Assembly (NCBI GenBank): GCA_028690885.1 | Contig: JAQVAJ010000061.1 | Coordinates: 1-7,561 of the forward strand | Length of the DNA stretch: 7,561 nucleotides | Reading direction: 5' to 3' | Source: Clostridia bacterium | GTDB lineage: Bacteria; Bacillota; Clostridia; DUPQ01 | Shown here: positions 1 to 6,709 of the stretch, piece by piece | Numbering within the stretch: position 1 is the stretch's first letter | How the letters are laid out: every line of letters starts with the position of its first letter | Position numbers and translations under genes: made by a program | Notes under the pieces: generated by a model | What the model saw: the letters and a program-made list of their open reading frames with translations, nothing else | What the model was told of the DNA's origin: nothing | The model's database searches: none

Positions 1-2086
1 CCATATCCTTATCAGTCTCATTTATACCTACTGCTGTTATAGTATTATCAACAAGCCGGATTATTATCTTCACAGGCTCAAATGCTCTTTTTACACCATA
101 ATAGCTGGCTTTTCTTCTTAAATAGTAGTCTAGAACCGTCCAGCCTACTTCTCCCCAGCAGTCATTGAACATCCAGAAAATTCCACCATTACACAAAAGA
201 CTGAACCGGAAAGCTTCCAGAGAATAATTAAGTACCGAGTACTGAACCATCTGAGCATACATGACATATTCATCAAGCGTTAGTTTTTTGTCGGTATAAT
301 GTTTTTTTATACCTGCATCTACAGTATCTTTCTCCATTGTATTGTTATGAAGATTCCATACAAAACTGCCTTTTTCAATAGGACAGTCACCATGATACTG
401 CTCTATGGTTTTTTTGCATGTTGGCCCTATATACCCATATTCTGATACGAAAGCTGAAGACACCTTATCATATATCTGTAATGTGATCCTGTTATCCATA
501 ACAGGACTCATCATGGCGTCGTTCCAGTAATGCACATCACCGCATTTCGAGCTTTGAGGAATGTCTCCTCCGTATGGAGAACTGTTCCAGTAAGGAATAT
601 TCGGACAGTTACTGTGCGTTATTTTCTTTGCAAGGTTATTTGAAATACTAAGACCATACTGTTTTGAATAGTCCGGATTTATGTCCCAGTTCATGAAGTT
701 CTTAATGCTGAAGATCTCATGACACTCATTATTTCCGCAAAACAGGGCTAAACATGCATGATTTCTAAGCCTTTTAGTCTGATAATCAATTTCTTTTTCA
801 CATAAATCCATAAACCATTCAAGCGAATCAGGGTACGCAGAGCATGCGAACATGAAATCCTGCCATACTAAAATCCCGTATTTATCACATAATGTATAGA
901 ATAACTTCCTGTTGTATACTGCTCCTCCCCAAATACGAAGAATATTCATATTGGCATCCGCGGCTTGCTTTATTATCTTCTCCAGTTTGTCATCATCCAC
1001 CCTCATGTAAAGAAGGTCTGAAGGAATCCAGTTTGCTCCTTTTGCAAAAATGTCATATCCATTTATCTTAAACTTGAAATCCCTTCTATCTTTGCTTATC
1101 CTGGCAGTATCCAGTTGTATGGTACGTATTCCAAAATCAAACAAAGGAAATGATATATGTCTTTTTCCTATATTCATATTACAATTAACTTTATACAATG
1201 GCTGTTTTCCTGAATTATTGGGCCACCAAAGTTGCGGTTGTTCTATATTCAACTCAAAAGGAATGTAGTTTAGTCCTGAACATAAAAAGACATCTTCTTC
1301 TTTCCAAAAAGCCTTTATTTCATCGTTTAGCGATATATCTATTCTTATACTTTCAGCATCCAAAGTTGAAAGTATATTCATATTCTCAACCTCAATTTCT
1401 CCTTTTATTACAGCACAATTGTTTTCTATGCTTTCAGTGTATATATATACATCAGTAATTCTTGCAGTTTTGGATATTTCAAGATATACATCATCTGCAA
1501 TTCCTACAGTAACTGCTCTTGGTGACCAGTCCCATCCATAAACATACTGGGGTTTTCTTAAAAATGCCCTTCTTTTATCTCCCCTGTCATTTCGTCTCGG
1601 TTCTTCGGTACAGATAGCATTGTCTACTTCAAAAAGCTCTTCTTTTGGTATCGTTTCCAACCCTGAAGTAAGCCTTACTGTTATTAAGTTGTCTCCTTCT
1701 TTAAGATACCGTTTTATATTCTTCCTGAATTCATAATGACAGCTGTTATGATTAGCGATATGGATACCATTTAAGAAAATATCAGCCTCGTGGTCCAAAG
1801 ACAGAAACACAAGCTCTACACTATCTGAATCTTGCCATAAAGGCAGCATATCTGTATTAATGCTTTTTTGAAACCACCAGGACCTGTCTTCTACCCATTT
1901 ATTTTTATAGCAATTATCTGCTATGGCCGGATCGGGCATATCACCGCTTTCTATCAACGGCATAGCTACATCACAAGGAACATCGCATTTATACTGTTTG
2001 CCCCATTTATCCATATCAGACCATTCTTTTTCATTTAATGGTCTTTGCTGCAACATCCAGCCTTTGTTTATACAGACCTTTGTCAT
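1..2086 (-). CDS. Beta-mannosidase, glycoside hydrolase family 2 (3' end cut by window edge)
   Basis: Releases beta-mannose from the non-reducing ends of manno-oligosaccharides (EC 3.2.1.25 expected). The visible 695 codons are open. The GH2 layout is an N-terminal jelly-roll (about 1-190) with WDWSPR at 185-190, like the GWDWGP motif of beta-mannosidases. An Ig-like domain follows, ending in FGIRTIQLD. The TIM barrel then shows KGANWIP (W353) and IWGGAVYN (W386). The acid/base is E454 in CGNNE and the nucleophile is E549 in FVSEYG, about the usual spacing. GGIFWMFNDCWGEVGW near the right end of the barrel also fits. Full-length relatives have roughly 820-870 residues, so about 130-170 C-terminal residues lie outside the window. 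The ATG at 2084-2086 follows a GGGGG Shine-Dalgarno (2093-2097) by 6 nt. There is no signal peptide, so it is probably cytoplasmic. It is divergent from the beta-helix gene. Family call is very sure; beta-mannosidase over another GH2 activity is likely. Confidence 0.93.
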   Translation of the reverse strand, partial: MTKVCINKGWMLQQRPLNEKEWSDMDKWGKQYKCDVPCDVAMPLIESGDMPDPAIADNCYKNKWVEDRSWWFQKSINTDMLPLWQDSDSVELVFLSLDHEADIFLNGIHIANHNSCHYEFRKNIKRYLKEGDNLITVRLTSGLETIPKEELFEVDNAICTEEPRRNDRGDKRRAFLRKPQYVYGWDWSPRAVTVGIADDVYLEISKTARITDVYIYTESIENNCAVIKGEIEVENMNILSTLDAESIRIDISLNDEIKAFWKEEDVFLCSGLNYIPFELNIEQPQLWWPNNSGKQPLYKVNCNMNIGKRHISFPLFDFGIRTIQLDTARISKDRRDFKFKINGYDIFAKGANWIPSDLLYMRVDDDKLEKIIKQAADANMNILRIWGGAVYNRKLFYTLCDKYGILVWQDFMFACSAYPDSLEWFMDLCEKEIDYQTKRLRNHACLALFCGNNECHEIFSIKNFMNWDINPDYSKQYGLSISNNLAKKITHSNCPNIPYWNSSPYGGDIPQSSKCGDVHYWNDAMMSPVMDNRITLQIYDKVSSAFVSEYGYIGPTCKKTIEQYHGDCPIEKGSFVWNLHNNTMEKDTVDAGIKKHYTDKKLTLDEYVMYAQMVQYSVLNYSLEAFRFSLLCNGGIFWMFNDCWGEVGWTVLDYYLRRKASYYGVKRAFEPVKIIIRLVDNTITAVGINETDKDM

Positions 2087-2111
2087 ATATTACCCCCATA
2101 AGAATATGATT

Positions 2112-2140
2112 AATATATCAGTTGCATGATTTACTGTAAA
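2112..2140 (-). promoter_or_regulatory. Predicted promoter of the beta-mannosidase gene
   Basis: Reading leftwards, TTTACA (2135-2140) is followed by a 17-bp spacer and TATATT (2112-2117). TGA directly precedes the -10 box, giving an extended -10. Both boxes match consensus at 5 of 6 positions. The start of transcription would be near 2105, giving a leader of about 19 nt that still holds the GGGGG ribosome binding site. Prediction by eye only. Confidence 0.6.
2130..2140. promoter_or_regulatory. Small inverted repeat over the beta-mannosidase -35 box, possible operator
   Basis: TTTACTGTAAA is a perfect 5-bp inverted repeat around one central T, and its right arm is the -35 box of the leftward promoter. 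The position would suit a repressor site. Such short AT-rich palindromes also arise by chance, and no second copy was seen elsewhere in the intergenic region. No regulator gene lies next to this pair. Confidence 0.2.
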
Positions 2141-2164
2141 GTTAATCTTACATGGTTTGTGATG

Positions 2165-2193
2165 TTGTTATTTCAATAGTTATAAAGTATAGT
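2165..2193 (+). promoter_or_regulatory. Predicted promoter of the beta-helix gene
   Basis: TTGTTA (2165-2170), a 17-bp spacer and TATAGT (2188-2193) form a sigma-A-type promoter with 4 of 6 and 5 of 6 matches. Transcription would start near 2200, leaving a leader of about 34 nt that includes the GGAGGA ribosome binding site. Its -35 box is only 24 bp from that of the opposite promoter, so one regulator could act on both genes. A second, better-matching promoter-like match lies at 2194-2222 but is badly placed; see findings. Confidence 0.5.
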
Positions 2194-2233
2194 TTGATAT
2201 ATGATGTATAGATTTTTATAATCGGAGGACTTC

Positions 2234-4222
2234 ATGAAAACAATATATGTATCAGTTAATGGAAATGATGAATTTAACGGGACAAAAAAGAGTCCATTGA
2301 AAACATTGAATAAAGCCGTTCTTCTTTCAAGAGAAACAGGTATAAAAGATATTTTCATTCTGCCTGGTGAATATTTTGGTGTTTCAATAAGTTTGTGCAA
2401 AAAAGACAATAATCTCAAAATATCCGCTAATAAAGGTACCGTTATACTCTATGGAGGATTTCCTTTGAGCAAATGGGAATCTGTAGATGGCTATCTGGTA
2501 TCTGATTTTTGGCAGGCTTCAAAAGATAATGGACATTTTCAGAAAAAACCATTCAGGCTTTTAAAGATAAATGAAAAATTAGCTAAAAGATCAAGATTAC
2601 CGCAAACTGGTGTATTTAAACACCTTTGTGAATGGAATCAGGACTGTCTTCCTGCCTGTTACGGACACTGGGACCCTAAACCTACAATAACTCAGTCCCG
2701 TAGTATTAAATACTCAGAAAAAGATATCGAAAAAAGTTTAGATACTGATTCTGCAGAACTTCTCATATATCATGAGTGGAGTGCTACTTTAGCAGGTATT
2801 ATAGCAAAAGATGAAACAAAAAACATGTTTTATCTTACTAATTCCACAGACATGCCTGCTGGAGCTTTTGCTGACAGAAACGAAATGGCTGATAAATATG
2901 TGGTATTTAATACAAAAGAAGGACTTCATGATATTAATCAGTGGTATGCCGATTTTAATAAAGGACTCGTTTGGTATAAAGGAAATATAGATGAAACTAT
3001 TAACGGGGTGTTTCCCGTGTTTGATAATATATTATCACTAAGTAATGCTAAAAATGTCATAATCGACGGTTTGGATATCCAAATGTCCAATAACGACCTT
3101 ATTAATCCTGGATATGGCGCCAGACATTTATCTGCTGCTGTAGACATAACATCTTGTGAAAACATAACAATAAAAAATTGTAATTTGTCATATGTTTCAG
3201 CATGGGGAATAGGAATTAAAAAATGCAGTAGTAATATACTATTACAAGACTGTACCTTTCATGATACAGGAGCTGGAGCTGTTAATTTTTTTGAAAACCA
3301 TGATGGAGAAAATGTAACCATTGAAAGATGCCAGTGTTTTGATATAGGGAAGATTTATCCTGGTGCAGTCGGCATTTACGGAGGCGGTCAGAAAAACTTA
3401 ATCTCTCACTGCGAGATACATGACGCTCCTTATTGCGCAATAAATGAAATCGGTAACTATTCAGTTATTGAGAAGAATCTGATTTGGAATATAAAGCAGC
3501 AGATGCAGGACGGAGGAGCAATTTATCTTATATTTGAAAACAATATAGTATTGAGAGACAATGTGGTACTGAATAATCGTGAAGATCATGTCCAGGCCTT
3601 CTCATACTACTTTGATGAGTTATGTGAAGACTGTATAGCGAAAAATAATCTTTCTGTTAATGCTACTGTATCAAGCCAGAATCATATAGCATACAGATGC
3701 ACAAACAAAAACAACATACATATTGATAATGGACTCATGAAGGTAAGATTTGTGGATTGTTATGATTTGAAATACTATAACAATGTGTTCATAGCAGATG
3801 AAATACTGTTTTATGGTCCTTCAAAAGATAGAAGATATACTCTGCCTGACGATTTATCAGATATAGTCAGAAAAACTGTATCTAAATTTCAAGATGCAAC
3901 AGGTATTACAAAAATATCCAATAATGTAATATACAGTAAGCTTAAGCCCCCTGCTTTCAGGTTACAGTACAGTAAAGAAGAACCATCAGTGTATATGCCA
4001 AAAGGTAATATTTATGATGACCCAGGATTTAATGATATAGATAATGGTGATTTTTCTGTAACAGAAGATTCTAATGCATACAAGGCAGGATACAGAGGTA
4101 TTAACTTTGATGATGTCGGGTGCACAAACAGGTTCCATGAACTGTTTAAAAAATTCTGGCCTTTAAAACCAAACTATATGTATGGATGGGCAGAAAAAAA
4201 AGACCAAGTGGATAACACCTGA
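2234..4222 (+). CDS. Right-handed parallel beta-helix protein, probable intracellular glycan-active enzyme (GH141-like)
   Basis: The substrate is unknown. The family architecture is clear. The N-terminus IYVSVNGND with FNGTKKSPLKTLNKAV (4-29) is the usual opening of secreted and cytosolic beta-helix enzymes. An inserted subdomain (about 73-270) has LYGGFPLSKWESVDG, INEKLAKRSRLPQ and the WYADFNKGLVWY element (237-248). Beta-helix coils rich in N, I and V run from about 271 to 520, including HDTGAGAVNF (343-352) and QDGGAIYLIFENN (425-437). The C-terminal DPGFNDIDNGDFSV motif (596-609) is typical. This order resembles GH141 fucosidase/xylanase-type proteins, but I cannot assign catalytic residues with confidence. 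No signal peptide is present, although many relatives are exported. GGAGGA at 2224-2229 precedes the ATG by 4 nt, and homology begins at residue 4, so the start is firm. It is divergent from the beta-mannosidase, which suggests work on a mannose-containing or mixed plant or host glycan. Confidence 0.85.
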   Translation: MKTIYVSVNGNDEFNGTKKSPLKTLNKAVLLSRETGIKDIFILPGEYFGVSISLCKKDNNLKISANKGTVILYGGFPLSKWESVDGYLVSDFWQASKDNGHFQKKPFRLLKINEKLAKRSRLPQTGVFKHLCEWNQDCLPACYGHWDPKPTITQSRSIKYSEKDIEKSLDTDSAELLIYHEWSATLAGIIAKDETKNMFYLTNSTDMPAGAFADRNEMADKYVVFNTKEGLHDINQWYADFNKGLVWYKGNIDETINGVFPVFDNILSLSNAKNVIIDGLDIQMSNNDLINPGYGARHLSAAVDITSCENITIKNCNLSYVSAWGIGIKKCSSNILLQDCTFHDTGAGAVNFFENHDGENVTIERCQCFDIGKIYPGAVGIYGGGQKNLISHCEIHDAPYCAINEIGNYSVIEKNLIWNIKQQMQDGGAIYLIFENNIVLRDNVVLNNREDHVQAFSYYFDELCEDCIAKNNLSVNATVSSQNHIAYRCTNKNNIHIDNGLMKVRFVDCYDLKYYNNVFIADEILFYGPSKDRRYTLPDDLSDIVRKTVSKFQDATGITKISNNVIYSKLKPPAFRLQYSKEEPSVYMPKGNIYDDPGFNDIDNGDFSVTEDSNAYKAGYRGINFDDVGCTNRFHELFKKFWPLKPNYMYGWAEKKDQVDNT

Positions 4223-4253
4223 CCTTTGAACAGATTTGTTTCTAGTATTTTTA

Positions 4254-5159
4254 TTATTCAATTGTTTTTAGTATTTGCTCAATTTCATTTTTTGATGCCA
4301 GTGTATCAGAAAATGCTGTTGCACTGCCTGATGCCAATCCATACTTCAATGCATATCGGAAATCTTTCTTTTCCAAATATCCTGCAATAAAGCCAGCAGT
4401 TAAAGAATCTCCCGCTCCAACTGTATTTTTTGTTATACCTTTAGGCGCGTCATTACAAATGACATCATCATTTTCCGTTACTAGAACAGCTCCTTTATCT
4501 CCTATAGAGACAAGTACATTCCTAGCGCCCATTTCTTGTAATTTCTTAGCATACAATACTATATCAGCATCAGTATGAATTTCCTTATTGAAAAGTTGTC
4601 CCAGTTCAGCTCTGTTAGGTTTAACCAAAAAAGGTTTATGTTTTAAAGCATTTATAAGGTAGTTCCTGGTTGCATCAATTATTACATGCACATTTTTGGC
4701 TTTCAGATGAGATAATAGATCAGAATAAATTTGCTCATCTACATTATTTGGAACTGCTCCTGCAAGAACAAGAAAGTCATTGTCTTTTACCTTTTCTATT
4801 TTTTTGCATAAAAGTTCAATGGAATCTTTTGGTATAACCGGCCCGACCGCATTTATATCAGTCTCTTTGTCCGCCTTAATTTTTACGTTAATTCTTGTCA
4901 TTCCAGATGGAAGATCAATAAAGTCATTTTTTATACCTAATGAATATATGCCCTGGCGTACGAACTGCCCGGTAAAACCTGCAATAAAACCCAATGCAAT
5001 ACTCTTTATTCCAAGATTGTGAAGAACAATGGAAACATTAACCCCTTTGCCTCCAAAGAAGTATTCTTCTTTTTCACTTCTATTGACTTTTCCCAGTACC
5101 AGTTCTGGTATTTTTATCGTATAATCTACCGCTGGATTTATTGTAACTGTGTAAATCAA
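4254..5159 (-). CDS. fruK: 1-phosphofructokinase-type PfkB kinase (FruK/LacC group)
   Basis: Expected to transfer phosphate from ATP to a hexose phosphate, most likely fructose 1-phosphate to give fructose 1,6-bisphosphate, in the cytoplasm. Tagatose-6-phosphate kinase (LacC) is the main alternative because the two subfamilies are close. At 301 residues it is full length for the family. The N-terminus MIYTVTINPAVDYTI is FruK-like. FFGGKGVN (34-41) is the first PfkB signature. KPNRAEL (180-186) follows. NTVGAGDSLTAGF (245-257) is the second signature, with catalytic base D251. SGSATAF (277-283) fits the FruK tail. The start is TTG, set by GGAGGAG 5 nt upstream. It lies 62 bp downstream of the carrier gene on the same strand, so is probably co-transcribed. 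The usual fruR regulator and fructose PTS (fruA) genes are absent on both sides, which leaves the physiological sugar open. Confidence 0.88.
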   Translation of the reverse strand: MIYTVTINPAVDYTIKIPELVLGKVNRSEKEEYFFGGKGVNVSIVLHNLGIKSIALGFIAGFTGQFVRQGIYSLGIKNDFIDLPSGMTRINVKIKADKETDINAVGPVIPKDSIELLCKKIEKVKDNDFLVLAGAVPNNVDEQIYSDLLSHLKAKNVHVIIDATRNYLINALKHKPFLVKPNRAELGQLFNKEIHTDADIVLYAKKLQEMGARNVLVSIGDKGAVLVTENDDVICNDAPKGITKNTVGAGDSLTAGFIAGYLEKKDFRYALKYGLASGSATAFSDTLASKNEIEQILKTIE

Positions 5160-5164
5160 AATAG

Positions 5165-5171
5165 CTCCTCC
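5165..5171 (-). promoter_or_regulatory. Ribosome binding site fixing the TTG start of the kinase
   Basis: GGAGGAG lies 5 nt before TTG (5157-5159). The TTG-initiated protein begins exactly where FruK proteins begin (MIYTVTINPA), and no in-frame ATG precedes it near this site. The rare start codon is therefore well supported. Confidence 0.85.
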
Positions 5172-5189
5172 ATCAATATCATTAACTTA

Positions 5190-5198
5190 AGTATATCA
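5190..5198 (-). promoter_or_regulatory. Possible extended -10 promoter for the kinase
   Basis: TGA followed by TATACT forms an extended -10 element in the 62-bp gap after the carrier gene. Transcription from it would start about 30 nt before the TTG and include the ribosome binding site. The -35 region (ATCATT at 17-bp spacing) is poor. In DNA this AT-rich a chance match is quite possible, so read-through from the carrier promoter remains the simpler explanation. Confidence 0.28.
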
Positions 5199-5221
5199 TG
5201 CAATATGCCTAAAATGATAGA

Positions 5222-6526
5222 TTATTTGAGTACAATGTCCAACACAAAAAGTGAAGCAAATATTGTTGGAACTGAGATTACAATCCCATATCTTATAAAA
5301 TCAGCAAAAGTATATTTTATATCATGCTTTTTAAGTAAAGATGTCCACATTATTCCAGCTAATGCTCCTACTGGTGTTAAAAAAGCTCCTATGTTTGAAC
5401 CGATTATAGCTCCATACACTCCCCTATTTACCAAAGACAATGGAAGGTTTTCGGCTATTGAGCTGTATAAGACGCTCATAGGAATGTTATTTATGAGATT
5501 AGCAGTTATAAAAGAACTAAGACCGTATTTGTATATAACATTATTTATACCTAAAAATCCTGATATATCGTCAGTAATTCCGTATTTATCCAAAGCAAGA
5601 ACAATCACGAACATGGATATAACGAAAGGGACAAGCTGCCATGGTGCTCTTTTTATACAAGAAACTAGAACTGCAAGTTTCTTTTTCTGAATCAGTTTGG
5701 ATACTGCAATACATACGAAAAGACTAACAGCAAAACCTAGAGAAACAGGCCACATTTCAATATTAATATATGAAGACAACACTAGTAACAAAGTACATAA
5801 TCCAAGATGTATCAGTCCGATAATCAATGAAGGCTTATCCGATATCTTAATTTTTTCTATTGACGGGCTGATTTCTTTTTTCAACTGTTTTTTAAATATA
5901 AGCCATAAAACCAAAAATGCGGTAATTCCTGCTGCTAAAGTTGGTAGTAACATAACTTTACTATATTCAATAAAACTTATATTATATGATGTCGCAAGAT
6001 ATATATTAGTAGGATTTCCGATAACCAGCATAAGGCTCCATGTGTTTGCTGCAACAAATTGCGCTACAAGATATGGTATAGCTGATATATTTGCATTTTT
6101 AGTGAAATAGCATATGAAGGGAGTGAAGGTAAGAATTATTATGTCATTAGAAGTGAATATAGTAAGTACAGAAACAGTAAGATATAAATAAGTAAAAAGC
6201 ATGAATTGGCTGGATTCTGCTTTTTTAAGTGTAGCATTTGCAAGATAATGAAAGAACCCTGCCTCATCAAGAAATATAGATAATATAGTCATGGACAAGA
6301 ATAAGACAAGTATTTTTATAGGATTTATCGCAGTATCTGCAGTAAGCCCCAAAACTGCTTCTTTAAAACTGATTGACTTAAAAATAACTAAAAGAAAAGC
6401 TCCAATCATTGCAATAGGCCAGTATGTATCAATAAATATCCTTCTTATTTTAACCTGCGGTTTAAATAAAACTGCAAGTATCATAGTAATGCATGTTACT
6501 GACCCTATATCGATTGCTGTCGACAC
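5222..6526 (-). CDS. ArsB/SLC13-type ion transporter (ion transporter superfamily permease)
   Basis: An inner-membrane carrier of about 11-12 helices with the inverted two-half plan of the ion transporter superfamily. The first half has TSNDIIILTFTP (125-136) and IGNPTNIYL (169-177). A charged cytoplasmic loop lies at about 211-232. The second half has LINNIPMSVL (344-353) and GSNIGAFLTPVGALAGIMW (376-394), which closely recalls the GPKITPIGSLATLLW region of ArsB. At 434 residues it matches ArsB (about 430). Substrate is not certain: arsenite, another oxyanion, or an organic anion are all possible, and no arsR, arsC or arsA lies nearby. The start is GTG, set by GGAGG 6 nt upstream. The gene sits between a TipAS-type MerR regulator (183 bp upstream) and fruK (62 bp downstream). 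A hydrophobic N-terminus without a separate signal peptide fits a polytopic protein. General family very sure, substrate unknown. Confidence 0.88.
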   Translation of the reverse strand: MSTAIDIGSVTCITMILAVLFKPQVKIRRIFIDTYWPIAMIGAFLLVIFKSISFKEAVLGLTADTAINPIKILVLFLSMTILSIFLDEAGFFHYLANATLKKAESSQFMLFTYLYLTVSVLTIFTSNDIIILTFTPFICYFTKNANISAIPYLVAQFVAANTWSLMLVIGNPTNIYLATSYNISFIEYSKVMLLPTLAAGITAFLVLWLIFKKQLKKEISPSIEKIKISDKPSLIIGLIHLGLCTLLLVLSSYINIEMWPVSLGFAVSLFVCIAVSKLIQKKKLAVLVSCIKRAPWQLVPFVISMFVIVLALDKYGITDDISGFLGINNVIYKYGLSSFITANLINNIPMSVLYSSIAENLPLSLVNRGVYGAIIGSNIGAFLTPVGALAGIMWTSLLKKHDIKYTFADFIRYGIVISVPTIFASLFVLDIVLK

Positions 6527-6532
6527 TAATTA

Positions 6533-6537
6533 CCTCC
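6533..6537 (-). promoter_or_regulatory. Ribosome binding site fixing the GTG start of the carrier
   Basis: GGAGG lies 6 nt before GTG at 6524-6526. The longer reading frame upstream (to 6695) is in another frame and has no ribosome binding site, so the GTG is the best start. The protein then begins MSTAIDIGSVTCI and enters its first membrane helix directly, as in other family members. Confidence 0.85.
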
Positions 6538-6539
6538 AT

Positions 6540-6563
6540 AAAAAATTGCAGCTGTAAGCCGCA
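6540..6563 (-). terminator. Stem-loop with T-run in the carrier leader (terminator-like)
   Basis: Reading leftwards, TGCGGCT, loop TAC and AGCTGCA form a 7-bp stem with one G-U pair. An A and then six T residues follow. This is the form of an intrinsic terminator. It lies 147 nt after the regulator's stop codon, so it could stop transcripts from merR. It also lies downstream of the carrier's predicted promoter and only 2 nt before the GGAGG, so it may instead be a 5'-end stem or an attenuator. On the other strand the T-run is shorter (TTTT) and less convincing. Confidence 0.5.
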
Positions 6564-6570
6564 TTTTACG

Positions 6571-6601
6571 ATAATAGTAGCACTTTTTCTTAGTAAGTCA
6601 A
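6571..6601 (-). promoter_or_regulatory. Predicted promoter of the carrier gene
   Basis: TTGACT (6596-6601) is 5 of 6 to consensus. Two -10 boxes are possible. TATTAT (6571-6576, 5 of 6) gives a 19-bp spacer, the length typical of promoters activated by MerR proteins. TACTAT (6574-6579, 4 of 6) gives a 16-bp spacer but has an upstream TGC, making it an extended -10. A 9-bp palindrome CTTAGTAAG (6589-6597) overlaps the -35 box. Transcription would start near 6564-6567, right at the leader stem-loop. Confidence 0.5.
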
Positions 6602-6709
6602 TATTTATTTTTATTTCCTGATTTCCCTGTTTCTGATGAGTGATTAATAACAAATATATAAAAAAAATATAAATGTATAAAACGCTAAGTTCCAATACAA
6701 AAAGTCTTA

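Noticed and set aside
1050..1458. Two overlapping short plus-strand frames inside the beta-mannosidase gene
   Set aside because: The opposite strand encodes conserved GH2 sequence here; these are shadows.
2173..2418. 81-codon leftward frame over the beta-helix gene start
   Set aside because: Antisense to well-conserved N-terminal beta-helix sequence and runs through the rightward promoter.
4223..4253. Possible shared terminator between the convergent genes
   Set aside because: Only a 4-bp stem (AACA, loop GATT, TGTT) precedes a T-rich stretch. It is too weak to call, so termination of either gene is unexplained.
5195..5218. ATCAT and ATGAT inverted repeat in the gap between carrier and kinase
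   Set aside because: Five AT-rich base pairs around a 14-base loop is within chance expectation, and there is no T-run.
5019..5690. 223-codon open frame on the plus strand
   Set aside because: It lies antisense across the kinase N-terminus, the gap and the carrier C-terminus, both clear genes on the other strand. It has no recognisable domain.
5697..6110. 137-codon open frame on the plus strand
   Set aside because: Wholly antisense to the carrier gene; composition reflects the complement of membrane-helix codons.
6462..6695. 77-codon leftward frame overlapping the carrier start
   Set aside because: It starts with TTG without a ribosome binding site, spans the carrier promoter and hairpin, and overlaps the carrier gene in another frame. 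Its hydrophobic start comes from the A/T-rich spacer.
6602..6709. Riboswitch or structured leader upstream of the carrier
   Set aside because: The stretch is A/T-rich with purine-rich near-repeats but no stable multi-stem fold or known riboswitch motif that I can recognise.
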